Shown here: positions 1 to 6,526 of the stretch, piece by piece
How the letters are laid out: every line of letters begins with the position of its first letter
Position numbering within the stretch: the first letter of the stretch is position 1
Assembly: GCA_002306745.1 (NCBI GenBank)
Contig: DBSW01000024.1
Coordinates: 1 to 7,577, forward strand
DNA from: Dehalococcoidia bacterium UBA1332
GTDB lineage: Bacteria; Chloroflexota; Dehalococcoidia; Lucifugimonadales; Lucifugimonadaceae
DNA length: 7,577 nt
Direction: 5' to 3'
Made by a program: the position numbers and the translations under genes
Notes under the pieces: generated by a model
The model's database searches: none
What the model was told of the DNA's origin: nothing
Seen by the model: the letters and a program-made list of their open reading frames with translations, nothing else

Positions 1-854
1 TCTAACCTGACCCTCTCGGTGATCAAACTACCTGCTCGTTCTAACAGTTCACTGCGGTGTTTTAGGGCGGCAAGAACAGCTGCCTCGCCAGCGATATTTA
101 TGTTGTATGGCTGCTTGATGTCAAGAAGATGTTGAATCAAATTTTCGGAGGCAATCGCGTAACCGACTCGAAGACCTGCAATTCCCGCCCATTTACTGAA
201 TGATCTGAGAATGACCAGATTTTCATATTCTTCGAGCAATGGACATAAAGTACTTCCTGAAAATTCGTAATATGTTTCGTCTACGCACACGACTATCCCG
301 GTATCTAGAAGTGCCCTTGCGTCGGATTCTGTCAGTAAGTTTCCTGTGGGGTTGTTAGGTGATGCTAGGAAAACGATACGTGCTGATTCGTCAATTTCGT
401 TCCTCATCTCCGGTATGTCGATATCCCAAGTCTCTGTCCGATTTATTGAGATTATTTTGGCGTCAGCCTGCCTAGCAGAAAACGCGTACATCCCGAAAGT
501 CGGCTCACAATCGATTACTTTTTGGTCAGGTTCGACAAAAAGGCGGATTAGCAGATCGATAATCTCATCACCACCGGCCCCGGCGATTATTCTCTCAACT
601 GGTTGTCCGGTGTACTCTTGTAGAGCCGCTCTGAGTTTACGTTGCTGCGTGTCGGGATATAGATGTAGTTCTAGATCAGTCAACGCGGACGCGACTGATT
701 CAAGCGCTCCATATGGGTTTTCATTCGCGTTTAGACGAATTACGTCGTCAGGCTTGATTCCTGCTTCCCGCGCAAGTTCTTCGGATGGATCGACTCCGTG
801 ATATGTGGCTATCTTGGCCATATGCGGCCGCATCAAATTTTCGAGTTGTGACAT
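1..854 (-). CDS. hisC: Histidinol-phosphate aminotransferase, 3' end cut off by the window
   Basis: This is a PLP-dependent class I/II aminotransferase that converts imidazole-acetol phosphate plus glutamate to L-histidinol phosphate in the cytoplasm. I translated it by hand from the ATG at 854-852, giving 284 codons before the window edge. Visible motifs are LNANENPYG (residues 41-49), AGAGGDEIIDLL (91-102), SPNNPTG (165-171, PLP-binding Asn), VDETYYEF (191-198, the Asp that pairs with the PLP ring nitrogen) and SFSKWAGIAGLRVGYAI (218-234), with the Schiff-base lysine at K221 and substrate Arg at R229. Full-length HisC is about 350-370 residues, so roughly 70-85 C-terminal residues lie outside. 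No good Shine-Dalgarno precedes the ATG; Met8 and Met12 are alternative starts. It follows hisD by 43 nt in the same operon. Other PLP aminotransferases are similar, but the his context makes HisC very likely. Confidence 0.95.
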   Translation of the reverse strand, partial: MSQLENLMRPHMAKIATYHGVDPSEELAREAGIKPDDVIRLNANENPYGALESVASALTDLELHLYPDTQQRKLRAALQEYTGQPVERIIAGAGGDEIIDLLIRLFVEPDQKVIDCEPTFGMYAFSARQADAKIISINRTETWDIDIPEMRNEIDESARIVFLASPNNPTGNLLTESDARALLDTGIVVCVDETYYEFSGSTLCPLLEEYENLVILRSFSKWAGIAGLRVGYAIASENLIQHLLDIKQPYNINIAGEAAVLAALKHRSELLERAGSLITERVRL

Positions 855-884
855 AAGAAATAGTTTGTAGAAATAAGCCTAGAT

Positions 885-912
885 TTTATAACTCGTTTTA
901 CTCACCGATCAA
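885..912 (-). promoter_or_regulatory. Possible weak internal promoter ahead of hisC
   Basis: On the minus strand, TTGATC (912-907; 4 of 6 matches to the -35 consensus) and TATAAA (890-885; 5 of 6 to the -10) are separated by 16 nt. Transcription would start near 878, about 24 nt before the hisC ATG. The -35 lies inside the end of hisD and the -10 in the AT-rich hisD-hisC gap, the only sizeable gap in the operon. AT-rich sequence produces such matches by chance, so this is only a candidate. Confidence 0.22.
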
Positions 913-2217
913 ATTTCGTCGTCTGTACTCAGATGCTGCGGCATGACCGTGCAATCCTTCTAAGTTTGCCAGTGATTCTGCACTATCTGCGAGTTCTAAG
1001 AATGTACTATCATCGAAATTAATCACCGGGGTTACTCGGAGAAAATTTCTTACTGACAGCGCTGAAGAGAATCTTGCTGTCCCCGCGGTAGGCATTACGT
1101 GAGATGGTCCTGCAACATAATCCGCCATGACTTCGGCAGACCAATCACCGATGAAGAGTCCTCCTGCGTTGGTAACTCTTTTCGCTAACTCTTTTGCATC
1201 CGCCGTTAATATACACAGGTGCTCGGGTGCCGCTGCATTTGCTACATCTACCGCTTCGGATGTATTTTTTACAATGACGGCCACTCCTCGGTTTTTGAAC
1301 GCGGCACGTGCGATGTTTCCTCTTGGTAAAACAGAGATTTGCCTCTGAATTTCTTCTTCGGTTTTATCTACGATTTCTTCAGAGATTGCAACCAGAATGG
1401 GCATCGCAATAACATCATGCTCTGCTTGGGCAATCAGATCTGATGCTGTAATTGTTGGGTCAGCTGACTCGTCTGCGATGACCAGCGTCTCCGTTGGTCC
1501 ATAAAGGCCGTCAATGCCAACATCTCCATAAACGAGCTTTTTTGCGGCTGTGACCCATGTACTTCCGGGTCCGCATATCAGATCAACTGCGGGTACACTT
1601 TCTGTTCCATACGCAAGAGCCGCTATGGCCTGAGCACCTCCGATGGTGAACACACGCGAAGCTCCAGATATTTTTGCTGCGGCCAATACTGCTGGGTGCG
1701 GTAGTGAGTTGCCGCTAGGAGGTGTTACAACAACGATCTCTTCTACTCCTGCTACTTGAGCAGGCACCACGGTCATAATAACTGTTGATGCCAATGGTGC
1801 TGTACCGCCAGGAACATATGCAGCAATTCGTTTTAGTGGCGTTACACGCTCTCCGAAATTTCCGGCGCTGTCTGTCCAGCTTTTGATAAGCCCATTTTTC
1901 TGAAATTTACGGACCCGATCGGACGCCAAATTTAATGCTTCTACATCGTTGGGATCAAGTAGATCAATAGAATTATTTATATCGTTCTGTGAAACTTCGA
2001 AGACTTTCGGTGATGCCCCATCTATTGCAAGGTTAATTCGGTGGACACCCGCGTCGCCTTCTGAACGGACAATGTCTATCACGCGTGATGCAAATTCATC
2101 AGGAGGTAATTCGTTATCAAATAAACCCATACCATTGGACATAACGGTGTTGGCTGTCTGATTACGCTCTTTGCTGAAGTAATCACATCCTTCGGCTGCA
2201 CTAAAAATTTTCTTCAA
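898..2217 (-). CDS. hisD: Histidinol dehydrogenase
   Basis: This is a zinc- and NAD-dependent enzyme that oxidises L-histidinol twice, through histidinaldehyde, to L-histidine; it completes the pathway and acts as a cytoplasmic homodimer. At 439 residues it is the usual family length. All key residues are present: YVPGG (134-138), GGAQAIAALAYGT (193-205), CGPGS (215-219), the QAEHD zinc site (Q264, H267), the catalytic pair E332-H333 in AAPEHL, the zinc ligand D366 with substrate-contacting H373 in ADYVAGPSH, and the C-terminal E420-H425 in EGLHGH. Spacing matches E. coli HisD with an offset of five to six residues. The start is a TTG (2217-2215) 2 nt after the hisG stop. The first in-frame ATG is at codon 26, lacks a Shine-Dalgarno and would remove family-typical N-terminal sequence, so the TTG is preferred. 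Upstream pairing to the ribosome is weak, so translation is probably coupled to hisG. Confidence 0.97.
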   Translation of the reverse strand: MKKIFSAAEGCDYFSKERNQTANTVMSNGMGLFDNELPPDEFASRVIDIVRSEGDAGVHRINLAIDGASPKVFEVSQNDINNSIDLLDPNDVEALNLASDRVRKFQKNGLIKSWTDSAGNFGERVTPLKRIAAYVPGGTAPLASTVIMTVVPAQVAGVEEIVVVTPPSGNSLPHPAVLAAAKISGASRVFTIGGAQAIAALAYGTESVPAVDLICGPGSTWVTAAKKLVYGDVGIDGLYGPTETLVIADESADPTITASDLIAQAEHDVIAMPILVAISEEIVDKTEEEIQRQISVLPRGNIARAAFKNRGVAVIVKNTSEAVDVANAAAPEHLCILTADAKELAKRVTNAGGLFIGDWSAEVMADYVAGPSHVMPTAGTARFSSALSVRNFLRVTPVINFDDSTFLELADSAESLANLEGLHGHAAASEYRRRNLIGE

Positions 2218-2219
2218 AT

Positions 2220-3239
2220 CTAGCCGACCATATCAATAAATGGCTTTAAATTTTCGACAAGTTGGACATATGACTCGCATCGATCTCGGTAAATATATTG
2301 AACGTCATTAGTGGTTATACCGATACCCCCAAGTCCACGAAAATGACTGACTACTTCTGCAATATCCGTCTTTTGTACCAAAACCTGTACGGTGTACCAG
2401 TTGTCCGTTTTTTGTGTGTGAACCGGGGATATTGTTGGCCCGTCCAGACCTCCAAGCTCTCGTCGTTTTACGACCTGCCGTGCAACTTCTTCTTCAGATT
2501 CTCCTTGAATGTCACCAGTAATTCTTTGATACTTTAAAGCGCGCTGAGTGGCTTCGACCTTTTCAAGAATTTGTTTAGTCAAGTCAAGTTTTTTCTGATT
2601 CGTAGCTAGAGCTCTGCCATTACCGACGATTACTGACTGTGACTCAATGATTATCCCATCAACAATAATCCGTAGTCCATTTTCACGAAGAGTGGTTCCT
2701 GTAGCAGTTATATCGGCGATTATGTCTGCATATCCCATCACCGGAGCCGCTTCTAACCCTCCGGACACATGAACCATTGAGACATAATTCACACCGTTCT
2801 TATTAAGGAATCTTTTGACTAACCGAGGGTATTTGCTTGCGATCCGTAAATCTCGCCCTTTAGACCTGAATTCAAGTGCAATATCAGCGAGATCTGCCAT
2901 GGTAGCAACATCTCTCCATGAGTCCGGGACAGCGATAACAAGACTAGAATTACCGAATCCAAGGCCGCTGTGCACAAGAACGGTGTCGCCTTGTTCAAGG
3001 CGGGATTCATAATAGCGATCAAGGCCTACGACGCCTATATCAGCGCTTCCTCCATCGATTTCGGTCGTTATATCTGATTGGCGTTGGAATAGGACATCCA
3101 CTCCAGGGAGAGAAGGAATGTCTGCGGTATAACGCCGCGGATTTTCTCTGTGGATGCTTAATCCACAGCTGGAGAGAAGATCACCAGTTCCTTCGTAGAG
3201 TGCACCGGTAGACGGTAAAGCTAGGCGTAGATTGCTCAT
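2220..3239 (-). CDS. hisG: ATP phosphoribosyltransferase, long form with C-terminal regulatory domain
   Basis: HisG condenses ATP with PRPP to phosphoribosyl-ATP, the committed and feedback-inhibited step of histidine synthesis. Residues 1 to about 218 form the catalytic two-lobed fold: GGSADIGVVGLD (63-74), RIASKYPRLVKRFL (132-145), GGLEAAPVMGYADIIADI (160-177) and the PRPP-phosphate loop DITATGTTL (176-184). Residues about 267-317 (GPTISPV, a beta-rich stretch, then RGLGGIGITTNDVQYIY) match the ACT-like HisG_C domain that binds histidine in long-form enzymes. At 339 residues it is longer than E. coli HisG (299), partly from about 20 extra C-terminal residues after the ACT-like domain. The ATG overlaps the hisZ stop as ATGA, and AAGG (3249-3246) sits 6 nt upstream as Shine-Dalgarno. 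Having its own regulatory domain beside hisZ is unusual. Confidence 0.95.
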   Translation of the reverse strand: MSNLRLALPSTGALYEGTGDLLSSCGLSIHRENPRRYTADIPSLPGVDVLFQRQSDITTEIDGGSADIGVVGLDRYYESRLEQGDTVLVHSGLGFGNSSLVIAVPDSWRDVATMADLADIALEFRSKGRDLRIASKYPRLVKRFLNKNGVNYVSMVHVSGGLEAAPVMGYADIIADITATGTTLRENGLRIIVDGIIIESQSVIVGNGRALATNQKKLDLTKQILEKVEATQRALKYQRITGDIQGESEEEVARQVVKRRELGGLDGPTISPVHTQKTDNWYTVQVLVQKTDIAEVVSHFRGLGGIGITTNDVQYIYRDRCESYVQLVENLKPFIDMVG

Positions 3240-4585
3240 TTTGTGCCTTGCCTTATGTTAGCGAAGTCAATGCTTGCCTTCTTGCCTTCACTCCTTAGCC
3301 TTCGGGCTTTCGCCACTGCCCTTTCAATAGAGCCCTCACTCATTGCAGACACAATTTCTGATGGTTTAGATGACTCAGCCGTCGGTTGTGTTATATCTAT
3401 GACGGTGTCAAGGTTATAAGCGAAACCAAGAGATGGTATGTCTTTGTCGTACCCCAAAGCTCGCGTTAATCCGTCATATCGACCGCCGCCGCCCAGAGGT
3501 TCCGCTTTGTCACCGTTTGAGTAAACATCGAATAGCATGCCAGTGTAATATGCCACTCCCCGTGCCATACCAAAGTCGATGCTGATTCGTTTCTTTGAGA
3601 CACCCTCAAGTTCAGCTGCATTGATGACTTGATAGAGACTTTCAAATTTGTTGTTTTTGATGCCCGATTTTGACATCACCTTACTAGCGGTGTCCAAAGC
3701 CTGATCGATTTCACCCGAAATCTGAGACAAATTGGACAGCATGTCTAGTGCCCTCAAAAAATCTTCTGGATTGTCAGCCTGCGACATTTTTTTCGCGAGG
3801 CGAGAAATGATATCTTCTCGGCTTCGCATCCCTGTGTTTTGCCCCAAAGTGACCCCACTACCCTCGCTCATAACCTGTTCGATTGTTGAACTGATACTGT
3901 CCTGGTCAGCTTTTGTTTGTTCGAGGTCAACATGTGAATTTGAAGTGAAACCGAGCGCATCGGCTTGTTCTGATACAGATTCAACCAGACCCTGTTTTAG
4001 CGCATTGATGTTATTTATGAGAAATAATTTGGCTCTTTCAGAAAGTCTATATGTGTTGAGAGCATCAATTATGATTCCGACGTGGCCTACTACTGCACAT
4101 GCATCGGGTACTCCTAGTGCATCTAGACCCTCGAGAGCCATAGCAATGACTTCGCCGTCAGCGTATGGGGCTTCTGCGCCGATCATTTCGGCACCAAATT
4201 GGTTGAACTGACGAGTTTTGTCACCATCTGCATCTTCAGGACTGGCATATCTAAATACAGGTCCGTCATACATTATCCGGGCAGGCCCACTAGATAAATC
4301 ATAGTTGGCCGTTTTGCGAAGTATTGCTGCAGTGAATTCAGGACGTAGGCTTACGTCCATTCCACCAGGTTCGGAAAAGTCGTAAAGTCGAGACGATAAC
4401 TCTCCACCAGATTTTCGAATATAAAGTTCAGTTTGTTCTAAAATTGGGGTTTCCGCACGTTCATATCCGCGCAGACTAAGAACTCCTCGTAGAGTTTTTA
4501 TAAATGCATCGCGCTGGTCTAAGGTTTCTGGACCAACGTCTTGCATATTTGGCAGCCGCAATACCGGCTCGAAGTGAGAGGTCAT
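3236..4585 (-). CDS. hisZ: ATP phosphoribosyltransferase regulatory subunit (HisRS-like paralogue)
   Basis: This is a class II aminoacyl-tRNA-synthetase-like protein, read here as HisZ, the regulatory partner of HisG, rather than a true histidyl-tRNA synthetase. Seen: a motif 1 region with ETPILE (45-50), LRPEFTAAILR (80-90), a motif 2 region GPVFRY...TRQFNQFGAE (108-133), and DFGMARGVAYYTGMLFDVY (337-355) followed by GGGGRYDGL (365-373). The YYTGxxFxVY wording is typical of HisZ. The motif 2 loop has lost the HisRS ERPQ-type residues and is about 3 residues longer. The C-terminal anticodon-binding domain is missing except for a short end (ERAVAKARRLRSEGKKASIDF, 421-441), as in other HisZ. 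At 449 residues it is long for HisZ (about 390-420), with an extended region between motif 2 and YYTG. It is first in the his operon. The ATG has no clear Shine-Dalgarno. A catalytic HisRS is the less likely alternative. Confidence 0.85.
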   Translation of the reverse strand: MTSHFEPVLRLPNMQDVGPETLDQRDAFIKTLRGVLSLRGYERAETPILEQTELYIRKSGGELSSRLYDFSEPGGMDVSLRPEFTAAILRKTANYDLSSGPARIMYDGPVFRYASPEDADGDKTRQFNQFGAEMIGAEAPYADGEVIAMALEGLDALGVPDACAVVGHVGIIIDALNTYRLSERAKLFLINNINALKQGLVESVSEQADALGFTSNSHVDLEQTKADQDSISSTIEQVMSEGSGVTLGQNTGMRSREDIISRLAKKMSQADNPEDFLRALDMLSNLSQISGEIDQALDTASKVMSKSGIKNNKFESLYQVINAAELEGVSKKRISIDFGMARGVAYYTGMLFDVYSNGDKAEPLGGGGRYDGLTRALGYDKDIPSLGFAYNLDTVIDITQPTAESSKPSEIVSAMSEGSIERAVAKARRLRSEGKKASIDFANIRQGTK

Positions 4586-4596
4586 CGTGCTATCTA

Positions 4597-4625
4597 ATTA
4601 TGATTGACAGTGCACAGCATTTCAG
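4597..4625 (-). promoter_or_regulatory. Candidate promoter of the his operon (near-leaderless)
   Basis: On the minus strand, CTGAAA (4625-4620; 4 of 6 to the -35) and CATAAT (4602-4597; 5 of 6 to the -10) are 17 nt apart. The expected start is about 4588-4591, so the mRNA would have only a few bases before the hisZ ATG at 4585. That agrees with the absence of a Shine-Dalgarno there. The spacer contains GTGCAC (4610-4615), the core of an imperfect 10-bp palindrome (4608-4617) that could bind a regulator. A weaker alternative further upstream is TTTACA followed by TAAACA. Nothing resembling a T-box or a histidine-rich leader peptide was seen. Confidence 0.4.
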
Positions 4626-4705
4626 AATTAAGACATCCAATTTTAATAGACTTTATGTGTACTGCCTGTTTATCTAGATCGTGAACCGTGTAAATAGAGT
4701 CGTCA

Positions 4706-4735
4706 TTGATATCCTTGCGCGACGCAAAAGATAAT
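4706..4735 (+). promoter_or_regulatory. Candidate sigma70-type promoter of degV
   Basis: TTGATA (4706-4711; 5 of 6 to the -35) and GATAAT (4730-4735; 5 of 6 to the -10) are separated by 18 nt. This would start transcription near 4742, leaving a leader of about 28 nt before the degV ATG at 4770. It is the best promoter match in the divergent region. Confidence 0.5.
4715..4727. promoter_or_regulatory. Short palindrome in the degV promoter spacer, possible operator
   Basis: TTGCG (4715-4719) and CGCAA (4723-4727) form a perfect 5-bp inverted repeat around CGA. It lies entirely between the -35 and -10 boxes of the degV promoter candidate, where a bound repressor or MerR-type activator would act. 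The repeat is short enough to be chance, and no regulator gene is in the window. Confidence 0.25.
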
Positions 4736-4769
4736 TAAATAATTTACAGATGGCGCCAGGTCAAAGCCT

Positions 4770-5636
4770 ATGAGCAATCAATACAGAAAAATGGCGATAG
4801 TTACTGATTCCGCCGCCGCGATTACTGCGGAATTAGCTCAAAATATACAACTGCACGTTGCGAGAATGGAAATAACGATTGACGGTGTGACTTTTGTGGA
4901 TGATGGAAATCCTGTACTTGACGGCTTTTACGAGCGACTCAAAGTTTCACAGATCAATGTAACTACATCAGCTCCAAAACCTGGTGAATATCTCGAAAAA
5001 TTCCGCATCGCAGCGGAAAACGCTGATGATTTGTTGTGCATAACTGTTTCTGGGCGATTGAGTGCTTCTTATGATTCTGCCTCCGTAGCGGCTAAGATAT
5101 TCAAAGAGCGGAATGTTGATAAAACCGTGCATGTATTCGATTCACAGCTGGCTGCAAGTTCTCAAGCTCTGGTAGTTACAGAGGCAGTTAGGTTGGCTTC
5201 TAACGGATTAGCAATATGTGATGTTAAGAAATCTATTCGGTGTGTATCCAAGAAAGTACGACTGGTGGCAATGCTTGACACACTGAAGTACATTCACAAA
5301 AGTGGACGTGTTCCGAAAATGGCGGTTTGGGCTGCAGGCCTTTTAAACATCAAACCCGTTATGGAATTCTCCATCGACAGAATTGGTGCAATAGCGCGGC
5401 CTAGATCGACCGACCGAGCCTTAAACCTAATTCGACAAGAGATGCAAAAAGATCTCAAGGGTCGACTAGCACACGTGAATATTATTCACGCTGGAGCGCC
5501 TGACAAAGCCGCAGGGCTGAGAGAATGGGTATTACGAAATCTCGAAACAACCGAATTGTTTGTAACTCAGTTTCACCCATTCATGGGTGCGCACACAGGT
5601 CCTGGGCTAGTCGGTGCGTCCTGGTGGGTTGAATAA
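4770..5636 (+). CDS. DegV family fatty-acid-binding protein
   Basis: DegV/FakB proteins are soluble and hold one fatty acid, and in characterised bacteria present it to the kinase FakA for phosphorylation and phospholipid synthesis. The 288 residues match the usual family length and show its landmarks in order: VTDSAAAI (11-18), TTSAPKPGEYLEKF (65-78), ITVSGRLSASYDSA (91-104), VFDSQ (122-126), YIHKSGRVPK (174-183), LLNIKPVMEF (191-200) and the C-terminal GAHTGPGLVG (273-282). The fatty-acid carboxylate is normally held by the Thr-Ser of the second motif, conserved as T66-S67, and by the C-terminal His, here H275. There is no signal peptide or membrane segment. The ATG is preceded by only a weak AGG, 9 nt upstream. 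The gene is transcribed away from hisZ and converges on the amidohydrolase gene. No fakA-like kinase is in the window, so its partner is unknown. Confidence 0.93.
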   Translation: MSNQYRKMAIVTDSAAAITAELAQNIQLHVARMEITIDGVTFVDDGNPVLDGFYERLKVSQINVTTSAPKPGEYLEKFRIAAENADDLLCITVSGRLSASYDSASVAAKIFKERNVDKTVHVFDSQLAASSQALVVTEAVRLASNGLAICDVKKSIRCVSKKVRLVAMLDTLKYIHKSGRVPKMAVWAAGLLNIKPVMEFSIDRIGAIARPRSTDRALNLIRQEMQKDLKGRLAHVNIIHAGAPDKAAGLREWVLRNLETTELFVTQFHPFMGAHTGPGLVGASWWVE

Positions 5637-5677
5637 TTCGATCTGATAGTATCGTCTAGCGTTTGATTACTTTTGAT

Positions 5678-6457
5678 TTAGAATCCCCAGACACGTTCAG
5701 CCGTCTTGCCTAAAATCCATTCAGTGTCTCCTGCTTTTGCGAAAGCAGGATGGTTCCGAACTCCTTCAAGTGTGTTCTGGTATCCTTCACGGCCTGCGCT
5801 TGGTGGGTAATCACTGCCCCACATCATACGATCAGCGCCAAATGAATCGTATGCCATTTCGAAAAGGGGCGGTACGTTATGGAATTGGAATTCTGGTTCT
5901 AGTCGGTTTGGCCTAGGAGTTATCTCGCCTAAACCAGGTACTTTGATTGAAGTATTTGGTCGGTCAGAGATTTCAAGGGCTTTTTCATAGTTGGTGTATG
6001 GCGGCGTCGTGATACCAACACCGGCAAGATGCTCGATGACGATACTAGTGTTCGGGCATGAATCTACTAACCGTTTGAATTTGTCGCTTGCGAAATTTTT
6101 ATCGTCGCCGATAGAACTAACGACTAAATTAAGATCTCCAGCTTTGCGCCAAATGTCAGTGGCATCCGTGAGAAAGTTGAATTCATCATCGGGTCCAATA
6201 CGAATACCAGCGGCGCCCCGCTCAGCCAATTTCTCCAATGAACCGATTGGGTCTTCATCTTCAGGATCAACTAATACAACAACTTTAAACCGATTGTTTC
6301 TTTTTCCTGATTCTTCAAATAGGTAATCGTTATCGTATGTGCCTCCATGCTGGATTAAAACAGCCCTTTCTACACCTGCCCTGTCCATTTCGAATTCAAG
6401 CGATTCGATTGGAAGAAACCAATTCTTTCCTGCGTGACAGTGTGTGTCGATGATCAT
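5678..6457 (-). CDS. Amidohydrolase_2 family metal-dependent hydrolase
   Basis: This is a TIM-barrel hydrolase of the amidohydrolase superfamily, related to the amidohydrolase_2 group that includes lactonases and decarboxylases such as 2-pyrone-4,6-dicarboxylate lactonase; the substrate cannot be assigned. The 259 residues begin directly with strand 1 and the metal-binding DTHCH (H6, H8). Further landmarks are IQHGG (35-39), GIRIGP (84-89), IEHLAG (141-146, H143), MMWGSDYPP (211-219, the catalytic D216) and the usual C-terminal ILGKTAERVWGF (248-259). At strand 4, LVVSS (111-115) has no metal-binding His or Lys, as in the lactonase-like branch. There is no signal peptide, so it is cytoplasmic. 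The start is fixed by AAAGGA (6468-6463) 5 nt upstream of the ATG. It lies 69 nt after the aldo/keto reductase gene, probably on the same transcript. Confidence 0.88.
   Translation of the reverse strand: MIIDTHCHAGKNWFLPIESLEFEMDRAGVERAVLIQHGGTYDNDYLFEESGKRNNRFKVVVLVDPEDEDPIGSLEKLAERGAAGIRIGPDDEFNFLTDATDIWRKAGDLNLVVSSIGDDKNFASDKFKRLVDSCPNTSIVIEHLAGVGITTPPYTNYEKALEISDRPNTSIKVPGLGEITPRPNRLEPEFQFHNVPPLFEMAYDSFGADRMMWGSDYPPSAGREGYQNTLEGVRNHPAFAKAGDTEWILGKTAERVWGF
5729..5750. repeat. Perfect 9-bp inverted repeat inside the amidohydrolase gene
   Basis: TCCTGCTTT (5729-5737) and AAAGCAGGA (5742-5750) are perfect complements around the loop TGCG. The repeat sits about 50 nt before the stop codon and encodes PAFAKAG. 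No T-run follows on either strand, so it is not an intrinsic terminator. It could fold near the 3' end of the mRNA or simply reflect the coding sequence. Confidence 0.5.
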
Positions 6458-6526
6458 TTAATTCCTTTGATCGAGCTCTATTTTTGTTACCAAACCGAAA
6501 CTTGAAGTGATGGATATTTGTCGACG

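Noticed and set aside
346..801. A 151-codon open frame on the plus strand
   Set aside because: It lies wholly antisense to hisC, which has full family motifs; the translated product is low-complexity and resembles nothing known.
3732..4211. A 159-codon open frame on the plus strand
   Set aside because: It is antisense to hisZ, with Ser/Ala-rich shadow composition, no ribosome-binding site and no recognisable domain.
3236..4585. Annotation as histidyl-tRNA synthetase (hisS)
   Set aside because: The anticodon-binding domain is missing, motif 2 is altered, and the gene heads a his operon overlapping hisG; HisZ explains all three.
4604..4609. Perfect TTGACA on the plus strand as a second degV -35 box
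   Set aside because: The hexamers 16-18 nt downstream match the -10 consensus at only 2-3 positions, and the 4706-4735 pair is clearly better.
4672..4679. 8-bp palindrome ATCTAGAT as an operator
   Set aside because: It is short and AT-rich, does not extend in either direction and is not aligned with either promoter candidate.
4586..4769. T-box or histidine leader-peptide attenuator for the his operon
   Set aside because: No short frame with consecutive His codons, no terminator/antiterminator pair and no T-box consensus were seen on the minus strand.
5637..5677. Terminator between the convergent degV and amidohydrolase genes
   Set aside because: Only 4-bp inverted repeats (CGAT/ATCG, GATA/TATC) are present and the T-rich part is interrupted; too weak to call.
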